From positions 1-64,000 of the forward strand of contig NHNK02000014.1 of assembly GCA_002173415.2 (NCBI GenBank): a stretch of DNA of 64,000 nucleotides, in the 5' to 3' direction. The stretch is from Marinomonas agarivorans (GTDB taxonomy: Bacteria; Pseudomonadota; Gammaproteobacteria; Pseudomonadales; Marinomonadaceae). A program made the position numbers and the translations under genes. Shown here in pieces: positions 16,459 to 25,856 of the stretch (positions are counted from its first letter, which is position 1; each line of letters begins with the position of its first letter). The notes under the pieces are model-generated. The model worked only from the letters and a program-made list of their open reading frames with translations, was not told the origin of the DNA and did not search any database.

Positions 16459-17652
16459 TTATTGGGCGTAAGCGGCTTTGGCCTTGGTGACCTTTTCTAA
16501 ATACTTGCGTGACTCGGCGCGTGGGTGGTCATAACGTAGTTTTTGATAGACGGTGCTGGCAGGCGTTTGGTTGATTTTGTCCATAGCCACTTTGCGGTTA
16601 CGGTCAAAGGTTTTTAACACGTTGCCCGTGCCGCCGTTGTAGGCGGAAATCATCGAGTATTCTTGACTGGTTTTATTAGCGACTTTGGCCAGATAGCGTG
16701 TTTGCAAAATATGCAAATAGGCGCTGCCAATGTCGATGTTTTTCGCAGGGGAAAAGAGCACTTCTTTGGTTGGTTGTCCTGAGCGTTTCTTCACTAATTT
16801 GTACACATCTCGCCCTGCGGTTGCGGGCACAACTTGCATTAACCCATAGGCATTGGCATGGCTGACGGCGTAAGGGTTAAACGAGCTTTCAGTTTCGATA
16901 ATGCCATAAATGAGTGCAGGTGAAAGGTTATAACGTTGGGCTGCTGCAAGAACGTGTTCACTGTATTTTTTCTGGCGTAAATGTTGGTGCCGTTCTACCA
17001 AATTAAAGCTGACTGCGTAGACGGTTTTACCATTAACACGGGAGGTTTTGAGCCTGTTGCTAACAAGGTAATTGGCATAGCGCTCTGCTCGCCAACGGTA
17101 TTGCACGACTATGCCTTCGTTATCAATAACTTGAGGGTACAAAAATGGCACGCCCTCTGTGTTAGGGGCGGAGCTAGAGAAAATATCGGTTTTCGTTGGA
17201 TCAGCGGTGGTGAGTAATGTTAGCGCAACGGCTTTTTTAAGGGTGTCGATTGGCGCGCTTTTGGTAAGGGTTTCTACCTTAACAACACCTTTATCAAAGT
17301 CCACCAGTGTTCTGGCTTGGTAGTTGTTGATGTATTTTACATAGTGTTTTTTATCAGGCAGTAAGCTGTTGTCGCGCCCCCACTGACGATCGGCATTGGT
17401 GCTGAGCTGTTTATAAAGTGCTTGAACGCGTTTTATGTCAGCTTCGATCAATTCACGGCTGACTTTGGCCTGTTTGGCAATGCGTTTTATATCTTTAACA
17501 TCATCGGCGTTTTTAATTTCTTCAGAGAGAGTCTCGACTGATTTGAATGACGCAAAGGACTCGAAAGAATCAAAAGACTGGCAGCCGCTGAGTATTAAAA
17601 ACAACGAACTGAGCGAAAGAATAGTAAAGGTACGCAAGGTAGATTTTGTCAT
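16459..17652 (-). CDS. mltC: Membrane-bound lytic murein transglycosylase C
   Basis: This lipoprotein transglycosylase cleaves peptidoglycan glycan strands from the outer membrane side. The signal peptide has a lipobox (LILSGC) and the mature protein would start at that Cys. A DUF3393-type N-terminal domain is followed by the SLT domain. That domain has the catalytic Glu in YGIIETESSFNPYAVSHANA, then YGLMQVVPATAG and MISAYNGGTGNVL. In E. coli, mltC follows mutY-yggX; here it does not. A TTG at 17664 could extend the frame by four residues, but ATG at 17652 fits the signal peptide. Confidence 0.92.
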   Translation of the reverse strand: MTKSTLRTFTILSLSSLFLILSGCQSFDSFESFASFKSVETLSEEIKNADDVKDIKRIAKQAKVSRELIEADIKRVQALYKQLSTNADRQWGRDNSLLPDKKHYVKYINNYQARTLVDFDKGVVKVETLTKSAPIDTLKKAVALTLLTTADPTKTDIFSSSAPNTEGVPFLYPQVIDNEGIVVQYRWRAERYANYLVSNRLKTSRVNGKTVYAVSFNLVERHQHLRQKKYSEHVLAAAQRYNLSPALIYGIIETESSFNPYAVSHANAYGLMQVVPATAGRDVYKLVKKRSGQPTKEVLFSPAKNIDIGSAYLHILQTRYLAKVANKTSQEYSMISAYNGGTGNVLKTFDRNRKVAMDKINQTPASTVYQKLRYDHPRAESRKYLEKVTKAKAAYAQ

Positions 17653-17735
17653 GGTAGTTTTCAACTTGTGAAAGTAGCTTATGTCACAATAAGGTTTTGA
17701 TTTTATCTAAAACAGAGCTCTTTGCGCACAATTTT

Positions 17736-18494
17736 TTATGAGTCACTGACTTCTTCCAAATCAGCAACTTTCACGGCTCTGCCTGCGAGTAGACCCAATT
17801 CAAACAACATCCACATAGGGATAGCGAGTAGGGTTTGGGAGAAAATATCTGGTGGGGTAATCAACATGCCGACAACAAAGCAGCCAAGGATAATATAAGG
17901 GCGCTTTTTCGATAAACTGGCAACGGTGGTAACGCCAGCTTTGATCAATAAATAGGTGGCAACTGGGATTTCAAATGTAATACCAAAGGCAAAAAAGAGT
18001 TTTAAAACAAAATTTAAGTAGTTGTTTATGTCTGTCATTACCGCCACTTGGTCTGGCCCTATGGTAGTGAAAAAGCCGAAAATAAGAGGTAAAACCACGT
18101 AGTAGGCAAACACGATACCGCTGTAAAACAAAATGACACTGGAAATGAGTAACGGTATGGCCAGATACTTTTCGTTTTTGTACAGTGCTGGGGCAATAAA
18201 GGCCCAAGCCTGATATAGGGTAAAAGGAATCGAGATTAAAAATGCGAGAAAAAACGTCAGTTTTAGTGGGGCCAGAAAAGGCGAAGCAACTTCTGTGGCA
18301 ATAAGAGAACTGCCTTCGGGCAGTAGTTGCCTGAGTGGTTCTGATACTAGCAAATAGAGTTCATTGGCTATGCTGTATAGACCTAAGAAGCAAAGTAGAA
18401 TCACTAAAACGGCTTTGAGCAGTCGGTTTCTTAGTTCAATTAAATGAGCAATTAAAGGTGCTTGAGGCGCAATGGTATCTGATTCTTGACTCAT
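17736..18494 (-). CDS. tatC: Sec-independent protein translocase TatC
   Basis: The 252-residue inner-membrane protein has six predicted membrane segments. It begins with the conserved cytoplasmic APLIAHLIELRNRLLKAV, and EVASPFLAPLKLTFFLAFL follows the first loop. It is the receptor for twin-arginine signal peptides and forms the Tat complex with TatB and TatA, encoded directly upstream on the same strand. It starts 23 bases after the tatB stop. It is the last gene of the ubiE-ubiB-hisE-tatABC run. Confidence 0.97.
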   Translation of the reverse strand: MSQESDTIAPQAPLIAHLIELRNRLLKAVLVILLCFLGLYSIANELYLLVSEPLRQLLPEGSSLIATEVASPFLAPLKLTFFLAFLISIPFTLYQAWAFIAPALYKNEKYLAIPLLISSVILFYSGIVFAYYVVLPLIFGFFTTIGPDQVAVMTDINNYLNFVLKLFFAFGITFEIPVATYLLIKAGVTTVASLSKKRPYIILGCFVVGMLITPPDIFSQTLLAIPMWMLFELGLLAGRAVKVADLEEVSDS

Positions 18495-18517
18495 ATTAGC
18501 AAGGATAATCCCACGGT

Positions 18518-18964
18518 TTAGTCGTTTGTTGACGAGGCTTTTTTGTCTTGGGTTGAGTTTGTATCAACCTTGATTTCAGCCATGTCGGTATTTTTGTTCT
18601 TCTCTTTATTTTCAAGCTCAGGAAAGTGTTCCATGATGTTTTCCGACAGGGGTGTGATGGTATTTTGAATCACATCTTGGGTGTCGGTCTGTGAGCTTTC
18701 TTGTTGCGCATTACCATTCTCTTGTTGCGCATTGTCATTCTCAGAGCCGCGCATAATTTGCTGATTGTTCTCCAGCAATTTGCGTTGTAGCTCTTCTTGG
18801 TCTAGTTGCATGTTAATTTCGCGCTGTACGGAGTGCATGGCACGGCGGACTTTGCGTATCCATAAACCGGCTGTTTTAGCCGCATGTGGTAAACGTTCTG
18901 GTCCGAGAATCAGAAGGCCAACCACAAAGACAATCAATAATTCAAAAAAGCCAATGTCAAACAC
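18518..18964 (-). CDS. tatB: Sec-independent protein translocase TatB
   Basis: The 148-residue protein has one N-terminal membrane helix (MFDIGFFELLIVFVVGLLIL), then the GPERLP hinge and an amphipathic helix. These are the features that separate TatB from TatA. The C-terminal half is charged, disordered and Gln/Asn-rich, with two QQENGNAQQE-like units. It binds twin-arginine precursors with TatC. It begins three bases after the tatA stop. Confidence 0.95.
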   Translation of the reverse strand: MFDIGFFELLIVFVVGLLILGPERLPHAAKTAGLWIRKVRRAMHSVQREINMQLDQEELQRKLLENNQQIMRGSENDNAQQENGNAQQESSQTDTQDVIQNTITPLSENIMEHFPELENKEKNKNTDMAEIKVDTNSTQDKKASSTND

Positions 18965-18967
18965 AGA

Positions 18968-19180
18968 TTATGCGCTCTTATCGTCTTTTTTGCTTTCCCC
19001 TTCAAGGGTTTTTGCCTGTTGGGCGTCATTATCAAGGTCATCTTTATTGACGGCTTCTTTGAACCCTTTAACGGCACCACCTAGGTCTGAGCCTAAATTT
19101 TTCAGTTTTTTGGTGCCAAAAATTAAAACTAAAATGGCTAAAACAATTAATAGTTGCCAAATGCTGATACCACCAAGCAT
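18968..19180 (-). CDS. tatA: Sec-independent protein translocase TatA
   Basis: The 70-residue pore-forming Tat subunit has a short membrane helix ([20 protein letters not shown]). The FGTKKL hinge and an amphipathic helix with [15 protein letters not shown] follow. It has a normal length for TatA. It is 16 bases downstream of hisE and is translated just before tatB. Confidence 0.97.
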   Translation of the reverse strand: MLGGISIWQLLIVLAILVLIFGTKKLKNLGSDLGGAVKGFKEAVNKDDLDNDAQQAKTLEGESKKDDKSA

Positions 19181-19196
19181 GTTATTTCCTCTTGTT

Positions 19197-19529
19197 CTAT
19201 TTGTTTCGTTGCGCTTTTTCTGTCAAGCCTGACAAGTCAAAGCGGCGGGCTAACTCATTTAATATATGGTCTGGACCTAAGTTTAGATGAGATAACATAA
19301 CTAATGAATGAAACCATAAATCGGCCGTTTCATAAATGAGGTCTTTGGTCTCACCAGATGCTTTGGCATCTTTTGCGGCTAGGATGGTCTCGATTGACTC
19401 TTCCCCTAGCTTTTCTAAAATTTTATTCAGCCCTTTGGCATGTAAACTGGCAACATAAGACTCATCAGCTGCTGCGTTTTTTCGTGCTTCGAGGGTATTG
19501 GCGAGCTCTGTCAGTACGTCATTATTCAT
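19197..19529 (-). CDS. hisE: Phosphoribosyl-ATP pyrophosphatase
   Basis: The 110-residue all-helical MazG-fold enzyme performs the second step of histidine synthesis, hydrolysing PR-ATP to PR-AMP. The metal-binding helices include [14 protein letters not shown] and [13 protein letters not shown]. It is a stand-alone HisE, not fused to HisI. In Pseudomonas and relatives hisI precedes hisE in this same ubi-his-tat cluster. Here hisE follows ubiB directly, so hisI must be elsewhere. The other his genes of the window are 11 kb away (hisB, hisH, hisF). Confidence 0.95.
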   Translation of the reverse strand: MNNDVLTELANTLEARKNAAADESYVASLHAKGLNKILEKLGEESIETILAAKDAKASGETKDLIYETADLWFHSLVMLSHLNLGPDHILNELARRFDLSGLTEKAQRNK

Positions 19530-19545
19530 TATACATTCTCAATTG

Positions 19546-21189
19546 TTACGGTTTTAAGACTAATAAGCAAATGCCAATCGCCGCCAATGCTAATTGCCCT
19601 AATTCTACGTTGGTTAATTGTTGCAAAGGCTGTGGTTCGCCAATAAACCAAGCGGCCAATAAGGCTATACCGCCAGTGGTTTTTATTAAAAAATGAGCCG
19701 GCTTTGGTTTGAGGTTTGTTTGGATTGTCTGCAAGGTTTTTTGTTGTGCTAATTGTAGCTCATAGCTCGGCTGACTTTTTTCTAGCGCAGAAAACAACAG
19801 GGATGGCATTTGCGGTAACTGTCCTGCCCATAGCGGTGCTTGCTTTTTAATTTCTGCGATCATGCGAGCTGGGCCTACTTGAGTAGATAGCCAGCGCTCT
19901 ATAAAGGGTTGGGCGGTTTCCCAAAGATCAAGATCTGGGTAAAGTTGTCGCCCTAGGCCTTCAATGTTTAGCATGGTTTTTTCGAGCAAAACGAGCTGTG
20001 GTTGCACTTCCATATTAAAGCGTCTTGCTGTTTGAAATAATCGAATCAGGACTTGTCCGAAAGAGATGTCTTTCAGAGGTTTGGCAAACATGGGTTCGCA
20101 AACACTGCGAATGGCGGTTTCAAAAGCGTGTACAGGAGTTTCTTTAGGCACCCAGCCGCTTTCAACATGCAATTGTGCGACTAAACGATAATCCCGTTTA
20201 AAAAAGGCCAGTAAGTTGCGGGCAAGATAGCTTTTATCTGCATCAGTTAAACTGCCCATAATGGCGCAATCAATCGCGATATATTTAGGGGCTTCAGGGT
20301 TACTGGCATCGACAAAAATATTGCCAGGGTGCATATCAGCGTGGAAAAAACTGTGCTCAAATACTTGTGAAAAGAAGATCTCTACCCCGCGTTCTGCCAA
20401 GGTTTTCATGTTCACATCCGCTTGATGTAAGGCGTTTATGTCAGCAACAGGAATGCCGTGAATGCGTTCTACGACCATGACGTTATCACGGCAGTAATCC
20501 CAATGAATGTCGGGCACATAAAGCAGTTTTGAATCGGCAAAATTACGTTTTAGTTGCGTTGTGTTTGCCGCTTCCTTCATTAGGTCCAGTTCATCCATCA
20601 CGGTGTATTCATAATCCTGTACGACTTCAACTGGTTTTAGTCGACGGCCATCGGCGCTAATTTTTCGAATAATACGAGCTAATAAGTAGAGCAGCGCAAT
20701 GTCTTTACGGATGGTTTTTTCGATTTTTGGACGAATGACCTTAACAACGACATTTGCCCCATTATGCAATGTAGCTTGATGAACTTGGGCGATAGATGCT
20801 GAGGCCAGTGGCTCGTTTGTGAAATTAGCAAACACCTCATCAATGGGCTGTTCCAATGCTTGTTCAATGATACTGACCGCTTGTGTTGAGGAAAAAGGAG
20901 GCACTTGGTCCTGTAATTTTGCCAGTTCATTGGCAACATCATCGTCTAATAGGTCGCGTCGAGTTGACAGTATCTGGCCGAATTTAACAAAAATTGGGCC
21001 TAGGGTTTCTAAGGCAAGCCTTAATCTTGCCCCGCGAGATAATGATTTACTAGGTTTTAACAAACGGCTCAATAACCCAAACGAATAGCGGCAGTACCAA
21101 GGCAGTTTGGAATAAGGTAAAAAAATATCCAGCCGAAACCGTAGTATCACGCTTACAATTCGTAAAAGGCGAGAGAGTGTTTGAAACAT
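19546..21189 (-). CDS. ubiB: Ubiquinone biosynthesis regulatory kinase-like protein UbiB
   Basis: The 547-residue member of the atypical ABC1/ADCK kinase family is needed for ubiquinone synthesis. Visible features are the KxGQ motif in [15 protein letters not shown], the Ala-rich loop [27 protein letters not shown] and [12 protein letters not shown]. The last sits where DFG is in classical kinases. Two C-terminal hydrophobic helices anchor it to the inner membrane (about 500-520 and 528-545). It starts two bases after the ubiE stop, with no ubiJ between them, which is unusual for gammaproteobacteria. Confidence 0.96.
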   Translation of the reverse strand: MFQTLSRLLRIVSVILRFRLDIFLPYSKLPWYCRYSFGLLSRLLKPSKSLSRGARLRLALETLGPIFVKFGQILSTRRDLLDDDVANELAKLQDQVPPFSSTQAVSIIEQALEQPIDEVFANFTNEPLASASIAQVHQATLHNGANVVVKVIRPKIEKTIRKDIALLYLLARIIRKISADGRRLKPVEVVQDYEYTVMDELDLMKEAANTTQLKRNFADSKLLYVPDIHWDYCRDNVMVVERIHGIPVADINALHQADVNMKTLAERGVEIFFSQVFEHSFFHADMHPGNIFVDASNPEAPKYIAIDCAIMGSLTDADKSYLARNLLAFFKRDYRLVAQLHVESGWVPKETPVHAFETAIRSVCEPMFAKPLKDISFGQVLIRLFQTARRFNMEVQPQLVLLEKTMLNIEGLGRQLYPDLDLWETAQPFIERWLSTQVGPARMIAEIKKQAPLWAGQLPQMPSLLFSALEKSQPSYELQLAQQKTLQTIQTNLKPKPAHFLIKTTGGIALLAAWFIGEPQPLQQLTNVELGQLALAAIGICLLVLKP

Positions 21190-21191
21190 AG

Positions 21192-21947
21192 TTAAAACTT
21201 GAATCCTTTGTGAAGGGCGACAATGCCACCAGTGAGATTTTGGTAGCTGGTACTTTCAAAACCAACATTTTCCATCATATCTTTCAGTGTCTCTTGATCT
21301 GGATGCATGCGGATTGATTCAGCGAGGTAACGATAACTTTCTGCATCATTTGCCACCAATTTGCCCATAAATGGCAGTACACGAAAAGAGTATTGATCAT
21401 ACAGCATAGAAAGGTGTTCAGATTTGGGCTTAGAAAACTCAAGGACCAATAATCGACCACCAGGTTTGAGCACACGAAACATTGAGGCAAGCGCGGCGTC
21501 TTTGTTGGTAACGTTACGTAAGCCAAAAGCAATGGTGATGCAATCGAATGTATTATCAGGAAAAGGCAGTTCTTCGGCATTGGCTTGTACAAATTCAACG
21601 TTGCCTACGACGCCTTTGTTGGCAAGTTTATCGCGTCCAACTTTCAGCATGGAATCGTTGATATCGGCTAATACGACTTTGCCTTCTGCACCGACAATAC
21701 GTGAAAATTTGAGTGTTAAATCGCCAGTACCGCCGGCAATATCTAATACTTGATTGCCGTATTTCACCCCAGACTGGTTAATTGTGTGCATTTTCCACAA
21801 ACGATGAATGCCGCCAGACATTAAATCATTCATTATGTCGTACTTAGCTGCGACAGAATGAAACACTTTCGCAACGGCATCGACTTTCTCGTTCGCGGGG
21901 ATTTGCTGAAAGCCAAAATGAGTTGTTTCATCTTTTGATTCTTGCAT
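21192..21947 (-). CDS. ubiE: Ubiquinone/menaquinone C-methyltransferase
   Basis: This class I SAM methyltransferase (251 residues, the length of E. coli UbiE) C-methylates demethoxy-ubiquinol or demethylmenaquinol. The SAM site [16 protein letters not shown] and the UbiE signatures [17 protein letters not shown] and [17 protein letters not shown] are present. The open frame extends to 22007, but ATG at 21947 ([14 protein letters not shown]) has an AGGA sequence nine bases upstream and matches family length. It is the first gene of the ubiE-ubiB-hisE-tatABC run. The promoter should lie in 21950-22170. Confidence 0.95.
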   Translation of the reverse strand: MQESKDETTHFGFQQIPANEKVDAVAKVFHSVAAKYDIMNDLMSGGIHRLWKMHTINQSGVKYGNQVLDIAGGTGDLTLKFSRIVGAEGKVVLADINDSMLKVGRDKLANKGVVGNVEFVQANAEELPFPDNTFDCITIAFGLRNVTNKDAALASMFRVLKPGGRLLVLEFSKPKSEHLSMLYDQYSFRVLPFMGKLVANDAESYRYLAESIRMHPDQETLKDMMENVGFESTSYQNLTGGIVALHKGFKF

Positions 21948-22178
21948 GGCGTTATATCCTAAAGGTTGTCTATGGATTAAATGCGTATTGTGCTTTTCGC
22001 AGCCCATTATTATAAATGGTTTGGATTTAAGTAATCTCTAAGTATTATGACGCTCAGCGTAAAAAAACACTATTCTTGCAAGGCAATATTGTTAGATAAA
22101 TTTGTAAAAACAGTTTGTCTGACGGAAAGGGCTAAGTCTGAATGCATTTTTGGGTGGGCGTGTCGTTAAAAAATTTGA

Positions 22179-22203
22179 CCAGAAGCCCAATGCTGGCTTC
22201 TGG
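22179..22203 (-). terminator. Rho-independent terminator after dsbA
   Basis: On the minus strand the stem CCAGAAGCC / GGCTTCTGG has 9 perfect pairs and a 7-base loop. It is followed by a T-rich run (TCAAATTTTTT), directly after the dsbA stop codon. Confidence 0.85.
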
Positions 22204-22216
22204 CCATACTAGCAAA

Positions 22217-22843
22217 TTATTTTTTTGCCTGACGTTCTTTCTCAATCAAGAAATTCACAACAGGATAAACATTTTGGTTGCCGCCGGCTGTGCTCGCAGA
22301 AACTAAGTACTTACCATTAACAATGATAGCTGGTACGCCTTGAATGCCATACGCACGGATTTTGGCGTCTGCTTGTTTCAAACGACTATTTACTGCAAAA
22401 GAGTTATATTGTTTGTTGAAAGTGGCCTCATCAACACCATAGTTGGAGAAGAACTTCGCTAAAGAGCCTTTTGTATTCAAACGACGTTTGTCGATATGAA
22501 TAGTATTGAAAATATTTTCATGGGTTTTGTTTTCAATGCCAAGCAATTGTGACACGTAGTAAGCTCTGGCATGTGCTTCCCAACTACGGCCAAATACGGC
22601 TGGCATGAAGGAGAAATCAACATCAGATGCGATCGTCTTTTTCCATGATTGTGTTAATGGCTCTAAACGAAAACAATGAGGGCAGCCATACCAAAATATT
22701 TCCAACACTTCGATTTTATCTGGGTTTGCTGTGCGTACTGGTTTTTCTATTAAGGTATAGCCATTGCCAGGGCTATAATCTGCGGCAAGAGCTGTAACAG
22801 GCCACCAAGCGATGATTAGTAGAAGGGCAAGAAATTTTTTCAT
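22217..22843 (-). CDS. dsbA: Thiol:disulfide interchange protein DsbA
   Basis: The 208-residue periplasmic oxidase introduces disulfides into exported proteins. It has a signal peptide ending ALA (about residue 20), the active site C54-P-H-C57 in WYGCPHCFRLEPL and the cis-Pro loop GIQGVPAIIVNG. The frame could start at 22870, but ATG at 22843 (MKKFLALL) has a GGAG sequence six bases upstream and begins the signal peptide. Its partner dsbB is at 38757. It follows the cytochrome c4 gene but is separated from it by a terminator. Confidence 0.95.
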   Translation of the reverse strand: MKKFLALLLIIAWWPVTALAADYSPGNGYTLIEKPVRTANPDKIEVLEIFWYGCPHCFRLEPLTQSWKKTIASDVDFSFMPAVFGRSWEAHARAYYVSQLLGIENKTHENIFNTIHIDKRRLNTKGSLAKFFSNYGVDEATFNKQYNSFAVNSRLKQADAKIRAYGIQGVPAIIVNGKYLVSASTAGGNQNVYPVVNFLIEKERQAKK

Positions 22844-22941
22844 GAAGTACTCCATGTTGATTAAAGTCATAAACTAAAAAAGATAGTACAGCTAAGAATG
22901 ATTCTCGGGAAGAAAGTTCATATTATTTGCACATTAAAAAA

Positions 22942-22971
22942 GTGCGAATAAGTTGAGTATCTTATTCGCAC
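22942..22971 (-). terminator. Rho-independent terminator after the cytochrome c4 gene
   Basis: GTGCGAATAAG (22942-22952) and CTTATTCGCAC (22961-22971) form an 11-bp perfect stem with an 8-base loop. On the minus strand it is followed by TTTTTTAATG. It therefore ends the cytochrome gene transcript and separates it from dsbA. Confidence 0.9.
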
Positions 22972-23049
22972 CTTTCTCAAACTGGACGAATCAATAAAAC
23001 GACCACTTTTAATTGATTCATTATCGTGACTTACTTAATTAGTGTTTAT

Positions 23050-23658
23050 TTAGTAAAGACCTTGAATGTAGCTTGATACCGCTTCGATTTCACGATAATT
23101 CATCTTGATTGCAATATCACGCATGATGGCTGCTGGGTCATTGTTACGTTCTTGCTTCTGGAACTTATTCAACTGATTTTGTGTATAAGTTGCATGTTGA
23201 CCACTAACGGCAGGGAATGCTGCAGAACCAAGACCTTTACCAGCAGGACCATGACAAGCCATACAAGCCGGAACCCCAGTTTCTGAATTACCAGCACGGT
23301 AAATTTTTTCGCCTAGTTCAACTAATTCAGGAGAGGCTTCGCCAATGCTGCCTTTTTGACTAGCAAAGTAAGCGGCAATATCACTTAGATTCTGATCGGT
23401 AAGATTATCGAGTAAGCCAGTCATTTCAGTCACTTTACGTGCACCTGATTTGATGTCTTTCAGTTGTTTTAGAAGGTAGCCTTCCTGTTGCCCAGCCAGT
23501 TTAGGAAATGTTGCCACTAAACTGTTACCGTCTGCACCATGACATGCTGCACAAACTGCTGTTAAGGCTTTTCCTGCTTCTGGATTGCCTTCGGCCATAA
23601 CGGCAGGTGTACCTATAATGCCCATGGACATCAATACACCAACTAATACCTTTTTCAT
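23050..23658 (-). CDS. Dihaem cytochrome c4
   Basis: The 202-residue periplasmic protein has a signal peptide ending VMA. It has two similar cytochrome c domains, each with one haem site: C36-A-A-C39-H40 and C132-M-A-C135-H136. Distal methionine candidates lie in the EMTGLL and AIKMNYREI segments. Cytochrome c4 passes electrons to terminal oxidases, often of the cbb3 type. The start was moved from 23679 to ATG 23658 (MKKVLVGV), which has AGGGGC upstream. In Pseudomonas, cc4, engB and dsbA are also neighbours. Here engB is divergent. Confidence 0.92.
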   Translation of the reverse strand: MKKVLVGVLMSMGIIGTPAVMAEGNPEAGKALTAVCAACHGADGNSLVATFPKLAGQQEGYLLKQLKDIKSGARKVTEMTGLLDNLTDQNLSDIAAYFASQKGSIGEASPELVELGEKIYRAGNSETGVPACMACHGPAGKGLGSAAFPAVSGQHATYTQNQLNKFQKQERNNDPAAIMRDIAIKMNYREIEAVSSYIQGLY

Positions 23659-23887
23659 TCGCTGCCCCTGATATTTCACTTAAAATTGCGGCTTCGTTTA
23701 CCAATTATTGAAAGCTTAATAAGTACCGAAAGCTTAATAAGTGTAGAAACCGACGGATAAATTTGCTTGTTTTTATCATTCTATCGCTGAGTACAAGCAT
23801 GGTAAATAAGCAAATTAGCAGGCATTATATACAACCAGATGTAAAACGTGAACGTTAATCCCATTCTATCTGACGAATATCAAGCTT

Positions 23888-24532
23888 ATGACACCCTTTG
23901 ATTCCATTTTTCGCTCTGCTCATTTTATTAAAAGCGCAGAGAAACTATCGCAATGCCCTGTAGATCAGGGGCTAGAGGTCGCTTTTGCAGGACGCTCCAA
24001 TGCTGGTAAGTCCACCACACTGAATACACTGACAGACCAAAAGAAATTGGCTCGTACATCGAAAACACCGGGTAGAACACAGTTAATTAATTGTTTTGGA
24101 TTAAATGTTGAAGACAGGCGTTTAATCGATTTACCGGGCTACGGTTTTGCTAAAGTACCGATTGCGATGAAGGTAAATTGGCAGGCTCATATGCAAGATT
24201 ACCTAATGAATCGCCGTTCATTAGTGGGTGTTGTATTGGTGATGGATATTCGTCATCCGTTAAAAGAGTTTGATGAAATGATGTTGGATTGGGCGAAAAC
24301 CAACAAAATGCCTGTTCATGTTGTATTAACCAAGGCAGATAAAATCAAAAGAGGCCCTGCTAAGTCCACCATGTTGAAAGTGAAGAAAGAGCTTAAAGAA
24401 AGAGAAGTACTGGGCTCTGTGCAAACCTTCTCTGGATTGTCTGGCGATGGCGTAGATACATTACGATTAAAACTCGCTGACTGGCTAAGTTTCGAAACAA
24501 AAGAAGACAGTGATATGACGACTTCGCAGTAG
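23888..24532 (+). CDS. engB: Ribosome-biogenesis GTPase EngB (YihA/YsxC)
   Basis: The 214-residue TRAFAC-class GTPase functions in late 50S subunit assembly. G1 is GRSNAGKST (residues 35-43), G2 lies in [13 protein letters not shown]3 is DLPGYG and G4 is TKAD. The length is normal. It is divergent from the cytochrome c4 gene and convergent with the unknown gene at 24574. It ends in a short charged tail. Confidence 0.96.
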   Translation: MTPFDSIFRSAHFIKSAEKLSQCPVDQGLEVAFAGRSNAGKSTTLNTLTDQKKLARTSKTPGRTQLINCFGLNVEDRRLIDLPGYGFAKVPIAMKVNWQAHMQDYLMNRRSLVGVVLVMDIRHPLKEFDEMMLDWAKTNKMPVHVVLTKADKIKRGPAKSTMLKVKKELKEREVLGSVQTFSGLSGDGVDTLRLKLADWLSFETKEDSDMTTSQ

Positions 24533-24573
24533 TCATGTTTTTCACTGACTTACTCAACCAGCCTATTAAACTG

Positions 24574-25170
24574 TTATGGGCGAAAGGTAAATAATAGAAC
24601 GTCTTGCACCTTTCGCTCTGCTTTCACATCCGCACTGATAAAATCGCTCTTTTCAATATCATATAAAAAGGGTTTTACATCTCGAAGTTTTTTTACTGCT
24701 TGAGGATCATCAGCTAATAAAACGGCAACATAAGAGAATGCGTCGTAGAATGAAAAGCCTTGTGCTTGTAATGCATCTAAATATGACTCTACCGTTTCTT
24801 CACCAAAAACTTGTCTTATTGCTGTAACGGCACCATACACGGCAGCACCTTCACATAAGGCAGTTGTTTCTTGTCCTGCTTGTTGTTTTGTGAAACCGAT
24901 CGGGTAAAGCGCCCTGACCATTTCTTGTATTAGATCTGCTAACAGCATAACGTCATTGGTAAAGCTGCGAGCAGGCATTTGTATTTTGTAAGAGTAGGGG
25001 TGAGCTTCATCAAGAAATAACAAGCTGGGTTTAGCAATATCATTATTTATGTCGAAACCTAAAAACTCTGTATGTGGAGCAGCAGGACCAAAAAGAAACT
25101 CCACCATTGGTTGCCAAGCTGTGTGAAGTTTTTCTAATTTATTTATTTGTATGTCTTGAATATCTGACAC
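24574..25170 (-). CDS. Protein of unknown function (198 aa)
   Basis: This is a soluble protein without signal peptide or membrane segment. It begins MSDIQDIQINKLEKLHTAWQ. I do not recognise a family. Two helices, LADLIQEMVRALYP and TTALCEGAAVYGAVTAI, are spaced like the HExxH and downstream Glu helices of small zinc peptidases. The histidines are absent (IQEMVRA), so if related it would be catalytically dead. That resemblance is speculative. Neighbours (engB, a small membrane protein) give no functional clue. Confidence 0.65.
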   Translation of the reverse strand: MSDIQDIQINKLEKLHTAWQPMVEFLFGPAAPHTEFLGFDINNDIAKPSLLFLDEAHPYSYKIQMPARSFTNDVMLLADLIQEMVRALYPIGFTKQQAGQETTALCEGAAVYGAVTAIRQVFGEETVESYLDALQAQGFSFYDAFSYVAVLLADDPQAVKKLRDVKPFLYDIEKSDFISADVKAERKVQDVLLFTFRP

Positions 25171-25431
25171 AGAGTTTCCTTATTTGTTGTTTACTGGATT
25201 GATCGCTTCAATAAGTGCTTTAATTTTTTCATACAGCGCTAGTATCTGCAAAGACATTACTCAACTGTCTACATAAGAGCTTTGCTACACAAGAGCTGCT
25301 ACATAAGAGTTCTGTACAAAAGCTTGACCCAAGTGAATAATATTGCATTACTGTTTGTTCAAACAGAGAAACATGACACATTGAAGTACGCCATGTTTAC
25401 AGCATCTTCCTTAATTTAATGGTGAATCAGG

Positions 25432-25821
25432 ATGAGAAAACTATATATTTATTTTGCAGTAGGTTGTTTGGGAGCGTTAGCGAATAGCATAGTCGTATGG
25501 CTATTTGGTTATTTAGGTATCACTTCGTCACTTGGCGTTTCAATCGCTCCATCTTTATCTCTAAACTGGCTTTATCCTCGTATTGTATGGGGTGGCATTT
25601 GGGGATTACTTTTTATTTTACCAATGTGGAACTCAAGGCTGTTATTAAAAGGCGCTGTACTCAGCTTATTCCCTACGGCTGTTCAATTATTTGTTATTTT
25701 TCCCATGAAGGAAAAGGGTATTGCAGGGCTTGAATTAGGATTATTTACACCTATCTTTGTGCTCTTCTTTAACTGGGTGTGGGGGGCTGTTGCTGCTCTG
25801 GCAATAAAAACTGAGGACTAG
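25432..25821 (+). CDS. Small integral membrane protein of unknown function
   Basis: The 129-residue protein has four predicted membrane helices (about 5-25, 53-68, 73-92 and 101-124). The central block LNWLYPRIVWGGIWGLLFIL is strongly aromatic. The gene has its own start with a CAGG-type sequence shortly upstream. It is followed 35 bases later by the DUF5946 gene, so the two may be co-transcribed. Similar short membrane proteins occur in marine gammaproteobacteria as hypothetical proteins, and no role is known to me. Confidence 0.65.
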   Translation: MRKLYIYFAVGCLGALANSIVVWLFGYLGITSSLGVSIAPSLSLNWLYPRIVWGGIWGLLFILPMWNSRLLLKGAVLSLFPTAVQLFVIFPMKEKGIAGLELGLFTPIFVLFFNWVWGAVAALAIKTED

Positions 25822-25856
25822 CGTCTACAACAGTAAAAACAACAGGTAGGATTGGT

